Origin: Sternotherus odoratus
Lineage: Eukaryota > Chordata > Testudines > Kinosternidae
Length of the DNA stretch: 64,000 nt
Direction: 5' to 3'
NCBI GenBank assembly: GCA_032164245.1
Contig: JAVMKO010000003.1
Coordinates: 84,364,390-84,428,389 of the forward strand
Part shown: one piece after another, positions 46,734 to 60,131 of the stretch
Layout of the letters: each line of letters begins with the position of its first letter
Position numbering within the stretch: position 1 is the stretch's first letter
Notes under the pieces: generated by a model
What the model was told of the DNA's origin: nothing
Seen by the model: the letters and a program-made list of their open reading frames with translations, nothing else
Databases searched by the model: none
Program-made: the position numbers and the translations under genes

Positions 46734-46983
46734 GCTTGTCTACATGGCACTGCAGTGGATCTATGGGGGTGTGAATTGCAGAGCTCTTGGATGTGTAGCT
46801 ACATGTAGGCCCTGCTAGCACAAACTAAAAGATACCTACCTGGCACTGACATAATCCTGTTTCAAACAACACTATGTTAATGCTCACTAGGTACCTACAT
46901 GGGGCAATTTGAGTTCCATACACAAGAGTGCTCTGCAGTCCACACACCCCTGTAGACCAGTCTGCAGTGCTGTGTAGACAAGC
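46734..46983. mobile_element. MITE with GCTTGTCTACA inverted ends
   Basis: GCTTGTCTACATGGCACTGC at the left and GCAGTGCTGTGTAGACAAGC at the right are reverse complements apart from a few changes. The interior has no coding capacity. It is related in ends to the element at 36155. Confidence 0.75.
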
Positions 46984-47102
46984 AGAGCCCATATGTCTGA
47001 TAACAGAAAGTGTTTGGTGCAGAATATCTCTCAAATTAAAGCTACTGAATTTTTAGGGGCACGTCTACACAGCAGTAAACCTCAGGGTATGTCAGATTTC
47101 TA

Positions 47103-47398
47103 TGGATAGGTCTGGACTGCAATAGAAAATTCATGACAGAGTTTCAGACCCCACATCAACTGACTTGGGCTTGCAGGGCTAGAGGCTAAAAATATCAGTA
47201 GAGATGTTTGGGCTCAGGATGGAACCCGGACTCTGAAACCCTATGATGGGGGAGGGTCTCAGATCTCAGGCTCCAGCCCAAACCTGAACATTTACACTGC
47301 TATTTTTAATGCCGCAACCTGAGCCCGCAAGCCTGAGTCAGTTGACCTGAGTGCTGAGACTTGCTGCTGTGGGTCTTTTATTGAACTGTAGACATACT
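47103..47398. mobile_element. Long-palindrome MITE, turtle type
   Basis: The element folds on itself. CAACTGACTTGGGCTTGC (47157-47174) matches the reverse complement of 47327-47344 at 16 of 18 positions. The ends GGTCTGGACTGCAATA and TTGAACTGTAGACATAC also pair loosely. GGGCTCAGGATGGAACCC and its partner GGCTCCAGCCC continue the stem. This is a familiar abundant turtle element. Confidence 0.75.
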
Positions 47399-47399
47399 C

Positions 47400-49110
47400 T
47401 AAACGGGTAGAAGTTTTACACAGGATGGCAGATTGTCTTGAGTGATCACTCTCTGTTAGTGGCCGTTATACTTAGAATTGCAGCATCAGATTGGGGAAGA
47501 AAACAGTGGTGCTGCTCTTCAAAACTCCACCCACAAAATAAGCTCCACCCATGTGAGTTATCAATATGAGCGGAAGCTAATAGTAGATTGTGCTGATGTT
47601 GAAAGTATGACTGAGCAGGTCTCTGAGCAGCACTGGGCTCCTTAAGCCCGGAGCCCCCTATGGTGACTACGCCCATAAATTATTGGCGCTCTCTTGATGG
47701 TGGCAGAAGGGGGCGGGGGGAAGATGTATTCCTGGCACCAAAATGAGACATCATTCATAGTAAATTGTGCAGATCTGTGATCCTTCCTGTCCCTTCTTAT
47801 ATGAAGAACAAAATAGTTAGCAATGTTGTTGACATTTAAATCATCATCATTGAGTATCTGGGCTGAATGGGGCATTTCACATCTCTGACAGCCACCCTGG
47901 CAGACTCTGCAGGCTCAGAGAAACATGTCTGCATCAGTTGTTTCACATTTTTGAGATTTTCTTCTCAACCACAGCAGCTAGAGACGTCCATGTTTTAATG
48001 AAATTTGAGATTCTGATGAACAATACGGTACCAGGAGAGAAGATCCAGTACTCAGGACCGTCATGAACTGGGCCACTCCTGGTGTAATTTAGTTTATAGT
48101 GGCAGTAGGATGATCCACAATACATAGTACATTTTAATCACTTGGGAAAATCCTCTTTCCTTCTTTCCTCTCTTATTATCTATTAAACTGCATTCCCAGC
48201 TCCTGTCCTAGTTATCACTTAAGTCAAACCCTGAATATTCAGTCCTGACAAGGAATTTGATGGAATCACTTCAGCCCGGTTTCAGCTGTTCCCTGTTACA
48301 ATAAAGAGTCTGTCAGTTGTCATTATTATCTACGCAAATACATTTCACCATGACTTACTTATTTTCCCTCACGCTTCCAGTTGGTCTAATACTCACCTCC
48401 TCATTGGAGATAAACAAGATGCTGAATCTGTAAGGTGCTAATCAGTTCCAGTCAGATGTTGACAATCCTCAACTTTCATTGGTCTAAACAAGAACTCTTG
48501 CAGGAAGAGGCCACATTGACTATCCATCCATAAACATGGAATATCCATATTGTACATTGCAATCAACATACTGCAGTATCCATATTGTGTATGTATTAAC
48601 CTAAAGCATTCAATATATCCAACTCCGGATAAGAAACCTGGAAGAATTGGCTAAACCCAGATTTCTGTGCTGGGTTCCAAATGCAATATTTTCAAAAGCA
48701 GCTAATGATTTTTGGGTGCTTTCATTTTTAGGTGCTTTAAAAGGGCCTGATTTTTCAGAAAGTGCTGCACTTTGAAAATCTGGTGCCTCCAGCTAACCCC
48801 CCAAAAAACTGAGGAACTTCAAATATTGGTCACTTTACAAAATGTAGGCCAACATCTTTATAAGGGAGATGACAACTGAGGGTGTTGTGAAAGTCATTTC
48901 TTTGTAAAGAAGCAGTTTACAATTCCAGCGCGACATTTTAAGTGAGACTAAGTCACATAAAGTTCCTACGGGCTCCATAACAGCAGCACACAAAACAGTC
49001 ACTTCTCTTGCTGCACTTTATTCTGTTGTCATGTTAAAAGCAATGAATTTATTTCCCCCTCTCCATCCCCCTCCACTGCTGCAGTCCTGCAGTAAATCAA
49101 AAAAGTAAAC
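47400..49110. other. No gene seen; old repeat remnants
   Basis: 47510-47780 shares short blocks with 1843-2130. 48680-48800 contains TTTTCAAAAGCAGCTAATG and TTTGAAAATCTGGTGCC, remnants of a palindromic repeat. The rest is unassigned. Confidence 0.4.
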
Positions 49111-49119
49111 TCTCACTCT

Positions 49120-49230
49120 CATTGTGCAGGGCTTACTTCCAGGCCTCTACAGTTTCCACAGTAACTAATTAGAAATTTGCATCTCCAAGAGAGAATTATT
49201 TAATACTGATGTAAGCCCTTTTATTCTTCG
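49120..49230. promoter_or_regulatory. Candidate conserved element with homeodomain-POU pair
   Basis: CTAATTAG (49165-49172) sits two bases from a perfect octamer ATTTGCAT (49175-49182). Such a tight pair in repeat-free DNA is a plausible neural enhancer module. Inference only. Confidence 0.3.
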
Positions 49231-50354
49231 GAGCTTGGCCTTTTGCTACTCAACTTCTGGTAGATGTTGGGCCTTAAGGTCATACTGTACAAACTCTGAA
49301 TATAGGTGGCCATGGTCTCTCTTCTTTATTTCGGATGATTCATATCCTGTGAAGAAAATGTCTTGCCAGGTTTTTGTTCAATGGCCTAGATTTGAAAGGC
49401 CGTACCCAATTCATTTAGTCACCATTTGTTTTAAACTGTAACATCTTCTCTATTCCTCATTAGCTAACTCTTGTGTAATTGAGTCATGCATTTTTAGTTG
49501 TGTTACACCAGTGGAGCTAGGTCACATTAATGCACCTTCCCCATTAGTTCCCTTGCTTTCTAAATCTAAGCGAGGCTTTTATTTTATGTGGCAGAAAAGA
49601 AAGGCTTGGTGCTGGAAGTGCGCTGGCATTTACTTTGTGGTCATGTCACAGGTACTCTATGTCTGATATACTGTCCAGGCCTAAATAATGAGGGAAGAAG
49701 GGAGTAGAGGCTGCAAATGAAACAAAACAATTTCTTTCACATCCATGTTGACAACTGGAAATAAAGGAGCCAGCCCCACAAGCATAGAACACTTGCTGAA
49801 GGCAATAGGAGCTCTGTACACAGAGCTTAATCCAAAGCACATTGAAGTTAATGGAAAGTCTTCCATTGACTTAAATGGCCTTTGGATCAAGCCCATCATG
49901 AGCTCGCAGGAGTTTCTTCAACGTTAGTATCTTTTCAGCCATGAGGCATTCCTAGACAAGATCCATAAAGAAAGAGAAATAGGTGCTATCGGGATCTCTT
50001 TCTGCCCCTGCATGAACCATGCTCACCCTGATTCTCCTCTCACTTATACTAGTTTTCTATCACTGTAACTTCATTGACTTTAGTGGAGCCACCTCCACTG
50101 GTGGCAGTGAAAGAGGAATCTGGCTCATTGTATCTTCTTCCTTACACATTGCTCTTGAAGAAGACATCATGGTTGCAATGTAAAAAGTTTTGGGTATGGA
50201 GTTATGATAAACCTTTTGTTCCAGTCGCTTAAAGGGTGTTTGATACGTATTTACCCTTATGAGGATAAACTAGATGGAACTTCTCGAGCAGCCTTATACC
50301 ATAAACAGTTCACACTCGCAGAGTTTTCTGGACCCTTTTCAAAATGACCATAAG
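49231..50354. other. No gene seen; includes a hairpin at 49825-49892
   Basis: GCTTAATCCAAAGCACATTG and CCTTTGGATCAAGC form the arms of a palindromic short element centred on GGAAAGTCTTCC. Other sequence is unassigned. Confidence 0.5.
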
Positions 50355-50355
50355 A

Positions 50356-50395
50356 TCCTCCTCCTCCTCCTCCTCTTTCTCCTCCTTCTCCTCCA
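50356..50395 (+). repeat. (CTC)n pyrimidine-rich microsatellite
   Basis: Imperfect CTC/CTT triplet run on the plus strand, purine-pure on the minus strand. Confidence 0.9.
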
Positions 50396-50907
50396 ATCTT
50401 TCACACACCGTCTGAATTTTCGGATCCCTCCTTTGTGTCCCATGGCAGGTAACAATGATGCTTTTGCTTTGATGGACCCCAGCACTTGAAGTTGGTTGGC
50501 ATCATTTGAGACCATCTCTTCCTATTTAAAAACAAACAAAATCCTTTAAACTCTTACCCTTAAAGATGTTGTTTATTATTATCAAACAAGTTGGACTGAC
50601 ATTTGCTATCTTTCCCCCTACACTCCATTTTCAATGGATGTTTCAGTGGTTAATATTATTAATTTAAGGCCTTAATTACATGATCTCATCCTGGTTCCCA
50701 GCATGACTAAGGGTGACAACATCTGGAGGTTAACATTTTAAGGGTTTGGTGGCTTACATTTTATAGTGTTCTAGTTGTCATTTGTCATGTTTCTATGGCA
50801 TCTCAGATGTCTTGGCATGAGGACAACTTAAAAATGCTGTTTCAGATACAGATACAGTTTAAGATCCAGCTCTCTCTTCCACCTCTTGGCTGCCCCTGGG
50901 TGTAAAA

Positions 50908-51029
50908 TAGGGTTGCCAGCTTTGGTTGGATGTATTCCTGGAGGTTTCACAGGTGACATAATCTTTAATGAAAGATGAATTTTTAATTCCCGACGACTCC
51001 TGGACAGTCCTGGAGGGTTGGCAACCCTA
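50908..51029. mobile_element. 122-bp MITE with TAGGGTTGCCA ends
   Basis: TAGGGTTGCCAGCTTTGG at the left and GGGTTGGCAACCCTA at the right are inverted repeats, and the outer TA on both sides could be a TA target duplication. Internal ATTCCTGGAGG and CCTGGACAGTCCTGGAGG are typical of a common turtle short element. The superfamily is not certain. Confidence 0.8.
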
Positions 51030-53155
51030 ATGCAAAACCAGCATGCAAGCAAACAGAGTGTCCCTCTACAGCAGCCTGATGGAAACAGAGCAGTGGATTG
51101 TAAGGAACTCTGACACCACACAGCTGCCACTTCACTACCCTCTAATCCCCACAATAAATACACGCGTGATAAAAGGAAGTGAGCCACAAAACAGACAGTG
51201 TACCAGGTACTTTACTGCTTGCCATACTGCCAACAAGCCACACACATGGAGGGGAGAACTGGAACTGGATTTAACTGTAAAAGCCAGTGCCTCCTCGGTA
51301 GATTAACTCAGAATTAAGTGTGGAGGTAGTTTTATGGGTTAAGTGGGAGCTCTGAGGACTGGGTAGGCGGATTCTAAAAGCCATGCCATTTTGAACTACC
51401 CTTGAGTAAAATATTAAACTCCCGACTACCCAGCTCATTTCTTGCTCAGAAGCAAAGGGATCAGGTTCATTAAAGCTGTGAAGTAGTGTGCTAAATGTGA
51501 CACTGAGAACTTAAATCACAACTTTATTATTTTAAAAAAAGAAAATGAGGGCAAGCCAGATGGAGAGTCCTACTTTTTAAAATGTTTGAGTTATTTGTGT
51601 ACAAAAATGTCTCACCCTTTTTATGGGAAAAGTAAATATATATATATGCCCTGCTGACTTGGCTAAGAAATTGCTCCATGGATTTTGCTGATTCTTTCAA
51701 AAACAAAACAAAAAAAATCACCTCTCAACTGAAACAAAGTAAGCAAGAGATTGAATACAATCTCCTGCATTTTTATAGAGAGTTAACATTACAGCTGGAC
51801 AAAAAAATGGAAACAATTATTCATTATTTTAATGAATCTTGAATTGCTTTTTGATTCTCCCATGTTCACATCCCGTTTGTTTGCTTGTCCAAGAATATTT
51901 CTTTACATGGCTGTTTGTGCAAGTACACACATACATATGTGAACAAGTGGGTATTTGCTGGCACAGGCAGACATGTGCTATTTATACCAGAGATACCTTC
52001 CTTGTTTAATGAGCTTCAGTCTCCAGTTATGGAGCAGAAGCAATGCCATATATTTTAGATGATCACCTGAAATAACAAACAGCCAATAGTCAGAAACACA
52101 GTCAAAATGAATTGTCCAGAAACAACCCATCATCTGAGATATATCTGCATAACACATTACTAAAACAAGTACCAATACATAAGGCCCTTCATTTTAAGTT
52201 TTTACTGTTTTTAGCAAAAAATTCTCAGGTTTTACAAACGATATTATTCAGTTTTTATCAATTTCCATGCAAATTTTGGACCACTCATGTACATGAGAAT
52301 ACTGATTAGGGTTAGAAAATCCAATACATTACAATAGGTAAAGGTATTTATGTTAATAATAAATTAGTCTAAGTGTAAATGGGAGGCTGGCTGTTAAGAT
52401 AAAGGAAAGTAGCAGAAGGTACACACACACGTTCATCCATGCGAATAGTGTATGTACTGTTAATGCATAATTCTTGAAATAAACCACAGCCTTAAACAGC
52501 TTTTATAATCAGTACTCTTACTTTTCTCAATTTGTTGGTTGTTTTTTTCTGCCTTCCTGTCCCCAGTATTAACCCTGGTCTTTCCCTAGGATTTTTTTGC
52601 ATTGATTTTCATGGTTTTAAAAAAAATTTCCCCAGGAATTTTTAACAAAATGCAAACCAAAAATGAGTGGCCTTATGGATAACCAATACCTTTGTTAAGA
52701 ACAAAATAAAGAACAGTCAAGATTTGCAAAACCAACTGGTGATTGTGTATGCCTCCTTTTGGGGGTGATTTTGTCAAATCAAAACTCCTGTAAGGTGTCC
52801 CAGGTTGGCCAACCAAAACCATAGCTTGCCCATAATCACGAGACATTTTTGAATTTTTTTTTCCAAAGCCTATGCATTGCAAGCAAAAAAGAGGCAAAAT
52901 TAATCAGATACATTGGACACTCTGAGTTGTTCACACGTGCTAGTGAGGGAGTGACAGCAAGGAAACTTAAGTAACAGCCATATAGTCTCCATTCCTGCAC
53001 CTACTACAGTAAAAGTGAAACAGAATGAATGCTGAGGCCAAGCACTCTGAGCAGATCTGCCTTCTGATTACAGTGAGACAAGGGGGGTGAGGTAATAACT
53101 TTTATTGAAGGAAGTTTTCTGCTGGTGAAAGATACAAGCTTTGGCCCTGCACACA
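51030..53155. other. No gene seen; AT-rich desert
   Basis: Short frames only. Small (TA)n run at about 51634-51645 and (AC)n at about 52421-52430. Confidence 0.4.
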
Positions 53156-53159
53156 GCAG

Positions 53160-53640
53160 CTGATTTCACTGTCAGTCATTTGGCTGTAATTACTTAATCA
53201 CAGAGGTAAAGGGAAAACTCCCATTAAGAGCAGCCCACCTCCACACATCCCTCCCTGGAGGCATCTCAATTCATGTCACCTCATTAACACCTACTTGTTG
53301 AGAGCTATTAGCTGCGCAGGTAGACTAGTTGGTGTCAAGGAGCCCACTTCCTATAGTACTGACTACTAATTAGGGTCATTAGGATGAAGCTAGACTGCCC
53401 AGCCACCTGCACACCAGAGCTAGATATGTGGCTTTGCAGGGAAATGGTAGAAATCAGCAAGAGATGCATAACTAAGGGCATCTAATTAGATTAGTAGGTT
53501 TTTGTGCTTTGGATTTTTCCATAATTCAGTCAATTAAACTACACTTTCATAGTGAGGCCTTACGTGCCATGTATCCCCAGGCACCGCACAAAATAATAAA
53601 ATTAACAGCTCGTGTAATTATTATGGAGAGATGGTTACTT
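53160..53640. promoter_or_regulatory. Candidate conserved noncoding element, dense homeodomain sites
   Basis: Repeat-free 480 bp with TGTAATTAC (53185-53193), CTAATTAG (53366-53373), TCTAATTAGA (53481-53490), CAATTAAA (about 53531) and an E-box CACCTG (53404-53409). It has the densest TAAT-core clustering in the window. A long-range enhancer is the simplest reading, but no alignment was possible. Confidence 0.35.
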
Positions 53641-56600
53641 CTTCCTAGTTAAGATTGTGGGGCTTTCCATCCTACGGTGGATTTAGACCTCCCCTCGCTA
53701 ATAGTGTCAGGAACGTTTATTGCTGCTTCAATTTTTGCATGTCTAAGCTGTGGCCAGAGAACCATTTTTTTAAATCAAAATTTGAGATGATTCCAAATAC
53801 ACATGCAAAGAAATTTAAGGTGGTGTCTGTAAAGCCCATGGTCTGGAACCCTGCTATCTGAGAGTGAGCAGTCTCCCTCTGTATCCCAGGCTGGCAGCTG
53901 TAATCAGTGAGAAATCTGATTTCATATCGTATTCTATGTTCATATGGAAATTACAAACACACAAACTCACTCACTTCACCCACCACTGGAATACAGCCTC
54001 TTCTAGTGCCAAACAGACCGTGTTTAAACAACAAATCATCAGTTGTTTTAGTGAGGAATTTTGTATCAGATTGAAAATAGGAAAGAAGTTTCAATAGGCA
54101 GAATATAATTTACCAGCATCAAAATTTAGCAGCTAATCTCAACATTTGTACAAAATACTAGGAAAGTATTTGCTCACCATGAAATACCTGGACTTTATCA
54201 CATATTTTAAAAACACCCCAGCTCCCACAGCACATTAATGGACAAGCATCCCATTAGACCCCAGGTAATGTTGTGCTCTCCAAGCACAACATATTTACAG
54301 TTAACAAAGCAAGGCATTTTTCAGTCATTCTTCACTCTGCTTGCTGGCTCTATGGGTCTTACAATCCTGAAAATCAGATCTGCTGTATATTATATGGCAC
54401 TTGTTTTAGAAAAAAATCAAAAGAGACACAAATACAATGGTTATGGGTGTAGTATAAAAATGGAGATAGAGAAGAACAGAATAAAAAATAAATCTCCTGA
54501 ACTCAAGAGCATGGCAGAAAATCTGAAAGCAAAATTTGGATATTGTTTTATTTTACAAACTAGTTCAGTTTAGTTTAGTTCCTGTGCATTCAGAGCTCTG
54601 GAGACTACCCTGTAGGGCAAACCTTGCCATGCAGCAGGATAAGCAACTGTCTAGGTAACAGGAAAATCATCAATGTATAAAACAGGTGTACACCGATCAC
54701 ATATATTGGTAAAGGCTTCCCCCCTACTACCTAGTCAGTTCTGCCTTAACAGGGACCTGGAGAAATCACCAACAAGGGTGTGAAAAATACAGTTTCCATG
54801 CCCTTACAGCCATTTAATTCTCTGCTAAAAAAAAAGGGGTGCAAAATATAGTGATTACAGGGTCATGTTAACACCTATCTATCAATGCATTTCCTATGGG
54901 ATAGTGAATAATCATCAAAGGACAATTCTGTTTGGTCACTATTGAGCTGGGCTGATTTACAGACTGGATATTTTAATTACTCAAACTTCCTAATTGGTGT
55001 GCTATGTAGTCCATTCTCAGTATAATTTAAAAGATGACACATTCTATTTTAGAATATTTTCCTACTTAATTATCTGTTGGGATTGTTATATAAATAACAA
55101 TGATAGAATGTGGTATATATTTTCTTTGTTTTAAGGGAATGGACCAAATCCTCAGTTGGTGTAAATCAGTGTTGCAGTTGAGTTATCCCAGTTTACATCC
55201 ACTGAGGATCTGTCTCAATGTGTTTCTAATTGTTCTATGAGGCACTGGTGGTCACTAGGTCTTTACTACGTTCTGTATTTCAGGCACTTTAAATTACTAC
55301 TATTATTTTTTAAAATATCCAGTATGAGTTACCCACATTACTAGGGCCTGCCTGAAAAAAAACACATTTTTAAACAAGAACATCTATGAATCCCAACAGC
55401 TATTTATGTTCTCATAAACACACACAAAAAGGCTAAACTGACTTTCCTGCTAGGTCAACCCTGCAGTTTCCTCCTTTACTAAACGCTTATTCGTCAGGTT
55501 GTCTACCTTAATCCAGTGGATTTGACTGAGTTGCAATAGAGTTTAGGAATACACACAGCTGTTCCACCTTAACTGTCCATAGGGGTGTTACTGTATGCAG
55601 CTAGAATATATCATACATCAAAGTCTTGGAACCTACTCTCTGCACATCCGATCTTGATATTCCTGAATTCACTCAGCTGACAAACAATATTTCTGTCCTA
55701 AAAAAATCTGCATACTTTCTCCTCCATTGCTGTGACAAACTGATTCCTGAATGTATTGTATAGCACTGACAGCTCTGTGGGGTCCAGGGCAATATTACTA
55801 TAAGGTTCAAAATTAACCAACCAACCAACAAACACCACAACTATTTTCCACTCTCTACTGTGGATGGAAGAAATTATGCGACTCCTCCTTATAAATAATA
55901 GGGGTGTGCAATGTGTCATTCCTATTCAGCGTTTGTGGGGGTTTTTGTGCTTATTGATGCTGCATCTGTTTTGTCAGTGCGTCAGCTAATGGAGAAAGTT
56001 AATTGTGTTGGTTGTAAGGCCACCTGTCACACACATGCCTCATTTCCATACTAATGGTCCAACAGAGGCAGGCAGTGTACTCCTCTGCAGTAGCAGCTAT
56101 TGCCTCTTTGGAAACGTGGGCCAAATGTGCCTATGCAGCAACTGTAGGCCTCTTATGTGAATGCCTCTAGTGCTGTGTCAACCCGGGCTTGCGTTAACCC
56201 CCTAATGACGTCCCAAAGGTAGATTTATAAGCATTTGGCGATACAGTAAATGTTATGCTTGAACCACATCCACGTGAATAACACAAGTGTCAGAGGAGGC
56301 AATACCTGTCTTTCTGCTTCTTCAGCCGGTTTAATACAACCAGCTGGATTCAGAACCACACCTTCCCGTATGCCCACACTTTGCCTTCAGAAGCTGGAAG
56401 TCCAAGTGACCATCCCTCAGCAGGGGCAGATAAAGTCACTCTCTGTTCTTTAAAAGCTGTATCGTTTTGCTCTCCAGATTCCTTCCTAAACTGTTAGCGA
56501 ATCCATAGCAAAACTGGCAAGCGCCGTGAGTGGCTGTGCTCATCCAGAGGAGAAGGGCCAAATGAGTAGAGGGCACAGACCATACTTGGGAAGGAAAATG

Positions 56601-57792
56601 TTACTGGCCACCGAGGCAAGCAGGCATACTTTAGGCCAGACAAACTTTTAAATGCGTCACTTTGATTATAGAGCTGGTGCCAGAAAAGCTGCAGCTGATG
56701 AATATTTTATTTTAACATATGGGAAACTATTCTCTCCAGTTGCAATTGTGGCAGGCTTATTTCTTCTTCTTTTAGGAGGTTATGGGAATAAAGGGATTTA
56801 TTCTGAACTGCCTATGCTGTCCCTGGCCCTAAGGAATTTAAAAAATAAAATTGGCCAGAGTTTTTGTGGCTCTTTTTTTTTTTTTTTTTTGTGGTTTCCT
56901 GTGCCCTGAAAAATCACTCATAAAACACTGATGGATTTTACCCTGGAAACATGCTCTGGGAAGTAATGTTTAGTCTTGGGGCATTCAGTTGGTTTCTAAA
57001 ATTTGTTAAAGTAAAGCTTTGCTGAACTGCACTGTAGCACATGCCGTAGGAGAGCGACCAGGGCATGGAACACCTGCTGAGCAGCTGGATGTACCAAATA
57101 GTCTTTAATTCCTCCTGTTTTCTATGGAGTGTGTTCTGAGACTCCATAACCGTAAGTACCTGACATGAAAGAGTTAAAATGATTTGCTATTCCTTTGCTG
57201 CATGTGTGGGCCACAAAGACAATGCACCAGATATGTAAGGGCCTAATTATGTAGGCCCAAAGTTTGGGAGTTCAGTGTGTGCACATAAATCCATGACGGT
57301 GATGATAATATTTCATATTTCCAACAACAGGACAGTTAACTAAGGCCATGTGTCTGCTTTGGGTGTACAGGCGGTGCTCCACTATTGCTGGAGAACAGAA
57401 CCCCATATACATTCTTGTTGATTCAGCAGACTACTTCCCAGGGGGTCTCTGTGTTGTGCATCCTACAGCACTATTTCTTCCACTGTTGGAGAGGACGCAG
57501 CATACCCTCCCACTTAGCACTCAGACAGTCCAGTGGGTGGACGCAGCATGTGATGGGGCAAGAAGTCACTTCATCCTCATCTGGTCCCATTCTCTTTTGG
57601 ACACCCAACCGATGTGAGGCACTAGGAAGAAGCTGGGTCTACACATTCCTAATGGGATTCTGGCCAGGCTTTGCGCAGAGGCACAAGAGTGAGGGGAAGG
57701 CTCTTTGTACTGTGAGAGAAGGATGTTTCTGTGTGACTATTTAATAGACAAGGTGCCTGTAGAATATGTAGCACAGTCCCTGGGTTTTGTGG
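53641..57792. other. No gene seen; desert with one hairpin and a CNE-like patch
   Basis: 55141-55213 is a palindromic short element (CAAATCCTCAGTTGGTGTAA against TTTACATCCACTGAGGATC). 55950-56060 is repeat-free with CACCTGTCA at 56021-56029 next to TTAATT words, a possible small enhancer. T18 occurs near 56873. Frames at 57348-57744 are not credible. Confidence 0.4.
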
Positions 57793-58559
57793 GACACTGT
57801 GACGGGGTCGGTCACTCACCCGGCGGCGCCCCCATCTGGTCGTCTCGGGAATTAGCTCTTTGACCCCGGAGCGCCCTCTGTCGGCCGACGTCCGCCTCTT
57901 CACTCTGGCCCCGTGTCCTTCCCGGACCCCGGAGCCCCTTGCTGAGGGGGCTGCACCCCTGCAGTACCCCCCCTGGTCTTAGGGTCCCCCCACCCGGGGA
58001 ACCCACCACCCACTATCCCCAACTCGCCTCAGATTCTGCCACTGTCAGTCACTACTTGCCCCCGCTCACTGGGGCGGACTGCAGTCTCATGGCTACTCAT
58101 CACCGGCAAGAAGGGGTTGGCCTGCTGCAGCTATTACCAGCCCTGGGCCGCCCCCTTGCAACCCCCAGTACCCCGTGGGTCGGGCCTTCTCTAGGGTCAG
58201 CAAGCTGGGGCCTTCTCGCTGGAGCTTAGGCTCCCCGGCTCCCAGCTGCCTTGCCCTCGCCCTGTCCCAGTCTGGGTACTCTGATACAGGCTCCCTGCAG
58301 CCAGGCCCTGTCTCCCTCTGGTTACAGAGGAGACTGTCTTCCTCTAGATGCGGAGGAGACTGACTGCTTCCCTGTCTCCCAGCCCTTATATCCTGGCTGG
58401 GGAGTGTTTGGGGCGTGGCCACACAACTGAGCCAAACTCCCAATCAGCCTGGGAGTTTGCAGGCTCCCTGCCACAGTCCCTTCCAGCTATTTCAAACCCC
58501 TTTAGGGACTTTTCCAGCCCCTTCCGGTAGGGGGCGGGTGGTCACCCCGCCACAGACAC
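57793..58559 (-). mobile_element. Solo LTR of an endogenous retrovirus, family 1, second copy
   Basis: GACAC at 57793-57797 and 58555-58559 is a perfect 5-bp target duplication around a 757-bp block beginning TGTGACGGGG and ending CCCGCCACA. It is related to the LTR at 39544. On the minus strand an ATTGG word precedes GGATATAAGGGCTGGGAG by about 65 bases, a plausible U3 promoter, so minus orientation is likely. GC- and CpG-rich, without viral genes. Confidence 0.88.
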
Positions 58560-60131
58560 ATAAAACTTATTGCTGTGCATCACAAACGGCTTCTTGTGTG
58601 CTGTTCTTTACTCACCTTCCTTGCTTTTCCCATGCAGGAGCTGGCCAGAATATGGCCCTTAATCACCATTGGACTCAGGAATCAATGAACTAAACCATCG
58701 TGAAAGTGGAAAAAGTGGCAGCGATATGCCAGGGACACCAAATAGGCTTGACCCCAGGGAGGAAAAATCCAGGATTCACACAAATGTAAAGCTAAACAGT
58801 TGCAGGAATTTCCATTTTCTTTATTGGATCTCCCAGTTACCTCCCCCTTTGAAGGATCTCTCAGGTGCTGTGTACATGAAGCTTTGTTCTTAGCTTGGCT
58901 TATGGGTTCTGATTGTCTCCCGGGAGGTAAGGGTGACTGTGTGCACTCACATACAACCAGCTCGTCTGCCTCTGAGCCGCTAACTTATTCAAAAGCTGCC
59001 ACACAACAGGCTGCTACTGCGTCACCAATAGGACCACTCTGACCTTAGCTCCTCCCAATCGGTGGAATCATGGTTTCGAGGTCCCTTGCAGCATATTACC
59101 AGAACTGCCAACCACAGACAGCCAAAAATTGAGTCAAGTTCACAAAAAGCACAAGATCAGCTTAAAATCATGAGATTTTTTTTTTTTTAAAGTGTGATTC
59201 TTTTTATTCCCTTCTGGTTTTTCAGCTCATGTGGTTCATATCTTCAAATTTACCTCTGCAACCAAGAAAGCTAGGAACTTTGTTTTTTAATAAAAACTGA
59301 GATTCTTACACAGTCAAATGACTTCAGGGGCTTTACAAAAAGCAGCATATGTCACAAGCATCACCAACCCAATTCAGAGAAAAATAATTCTCCCACTTCT
59401 TTCAGTTCAATATAACAGGCAATTATTTTGAGATTATTTTCTAAGAGAAACAGAGAGGTGTAGTACAGAAAACAAGTCATACCGGGACCATATCTCCATG
59501 TGCTTTTATCTTTCCTCTCTCTTATAATCATCAGATTGCTTTCTTGGCTAAATACTCCTACATCTCTGGAGGGAAGATATGCTGGATAGTCTTACAGTCA
59601 GGTCTGTTCCATCCTTGCTGTTGTTGGTTGGTGAGAAGCAGTCGTTTTGCAATATTTTTACATTCTTTGTGTGGATGGGGGTAGGAGAAACAAAATTTTG
59701 CTCCCCCCTCCAATTTTAAAACATTACACTATATTCATGCACAGAGCAGTGACTGTCTTTTGGTTTGTGTGCTATACTGCTGCTTTCTATTTGGATGATG
59801 CAAGAAGCGCACTGAAAGCAAAAGTTATAGCCAGTGCTAGATGTATTGATACAGTAACAAATTTGTGGCCAGTGGGGTGAGCATGCTGCACACAATGGCC
59901 ATTTGAATATAGTGCCAGAGGAACAGAACTCACATCCTGCTGCTCCCGAAGCACAGACCCACACCACTTTAGTCACAGAGAATCTCCTTTAGCTGATAGC
60001 ACCCTTTGACTCACAGTTGCACAGTTCTGCCTGTATCCAGCAGAGGATACCATCACACTTCCAGACAAGCCATTTCTTCACAGTACATTGCCTGCACCTT
60101 CATTTTTTATTCTACTTAAAAAAATTAATGT
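58560..60131. other. No gene seen
   Basis: Unassigned sequence. 59098-59230 resembles an old repeat (AAAATCATGAGATTTTTTTT). No credible coding frame. Confidence 0.35.

Noticed and set aside
57348..58530. Several overlapping frames of 60-119 codons
   Set aside because: Most fall in the GC-rich solo LTR at 57798-58554; those before it have no recognisable domain.
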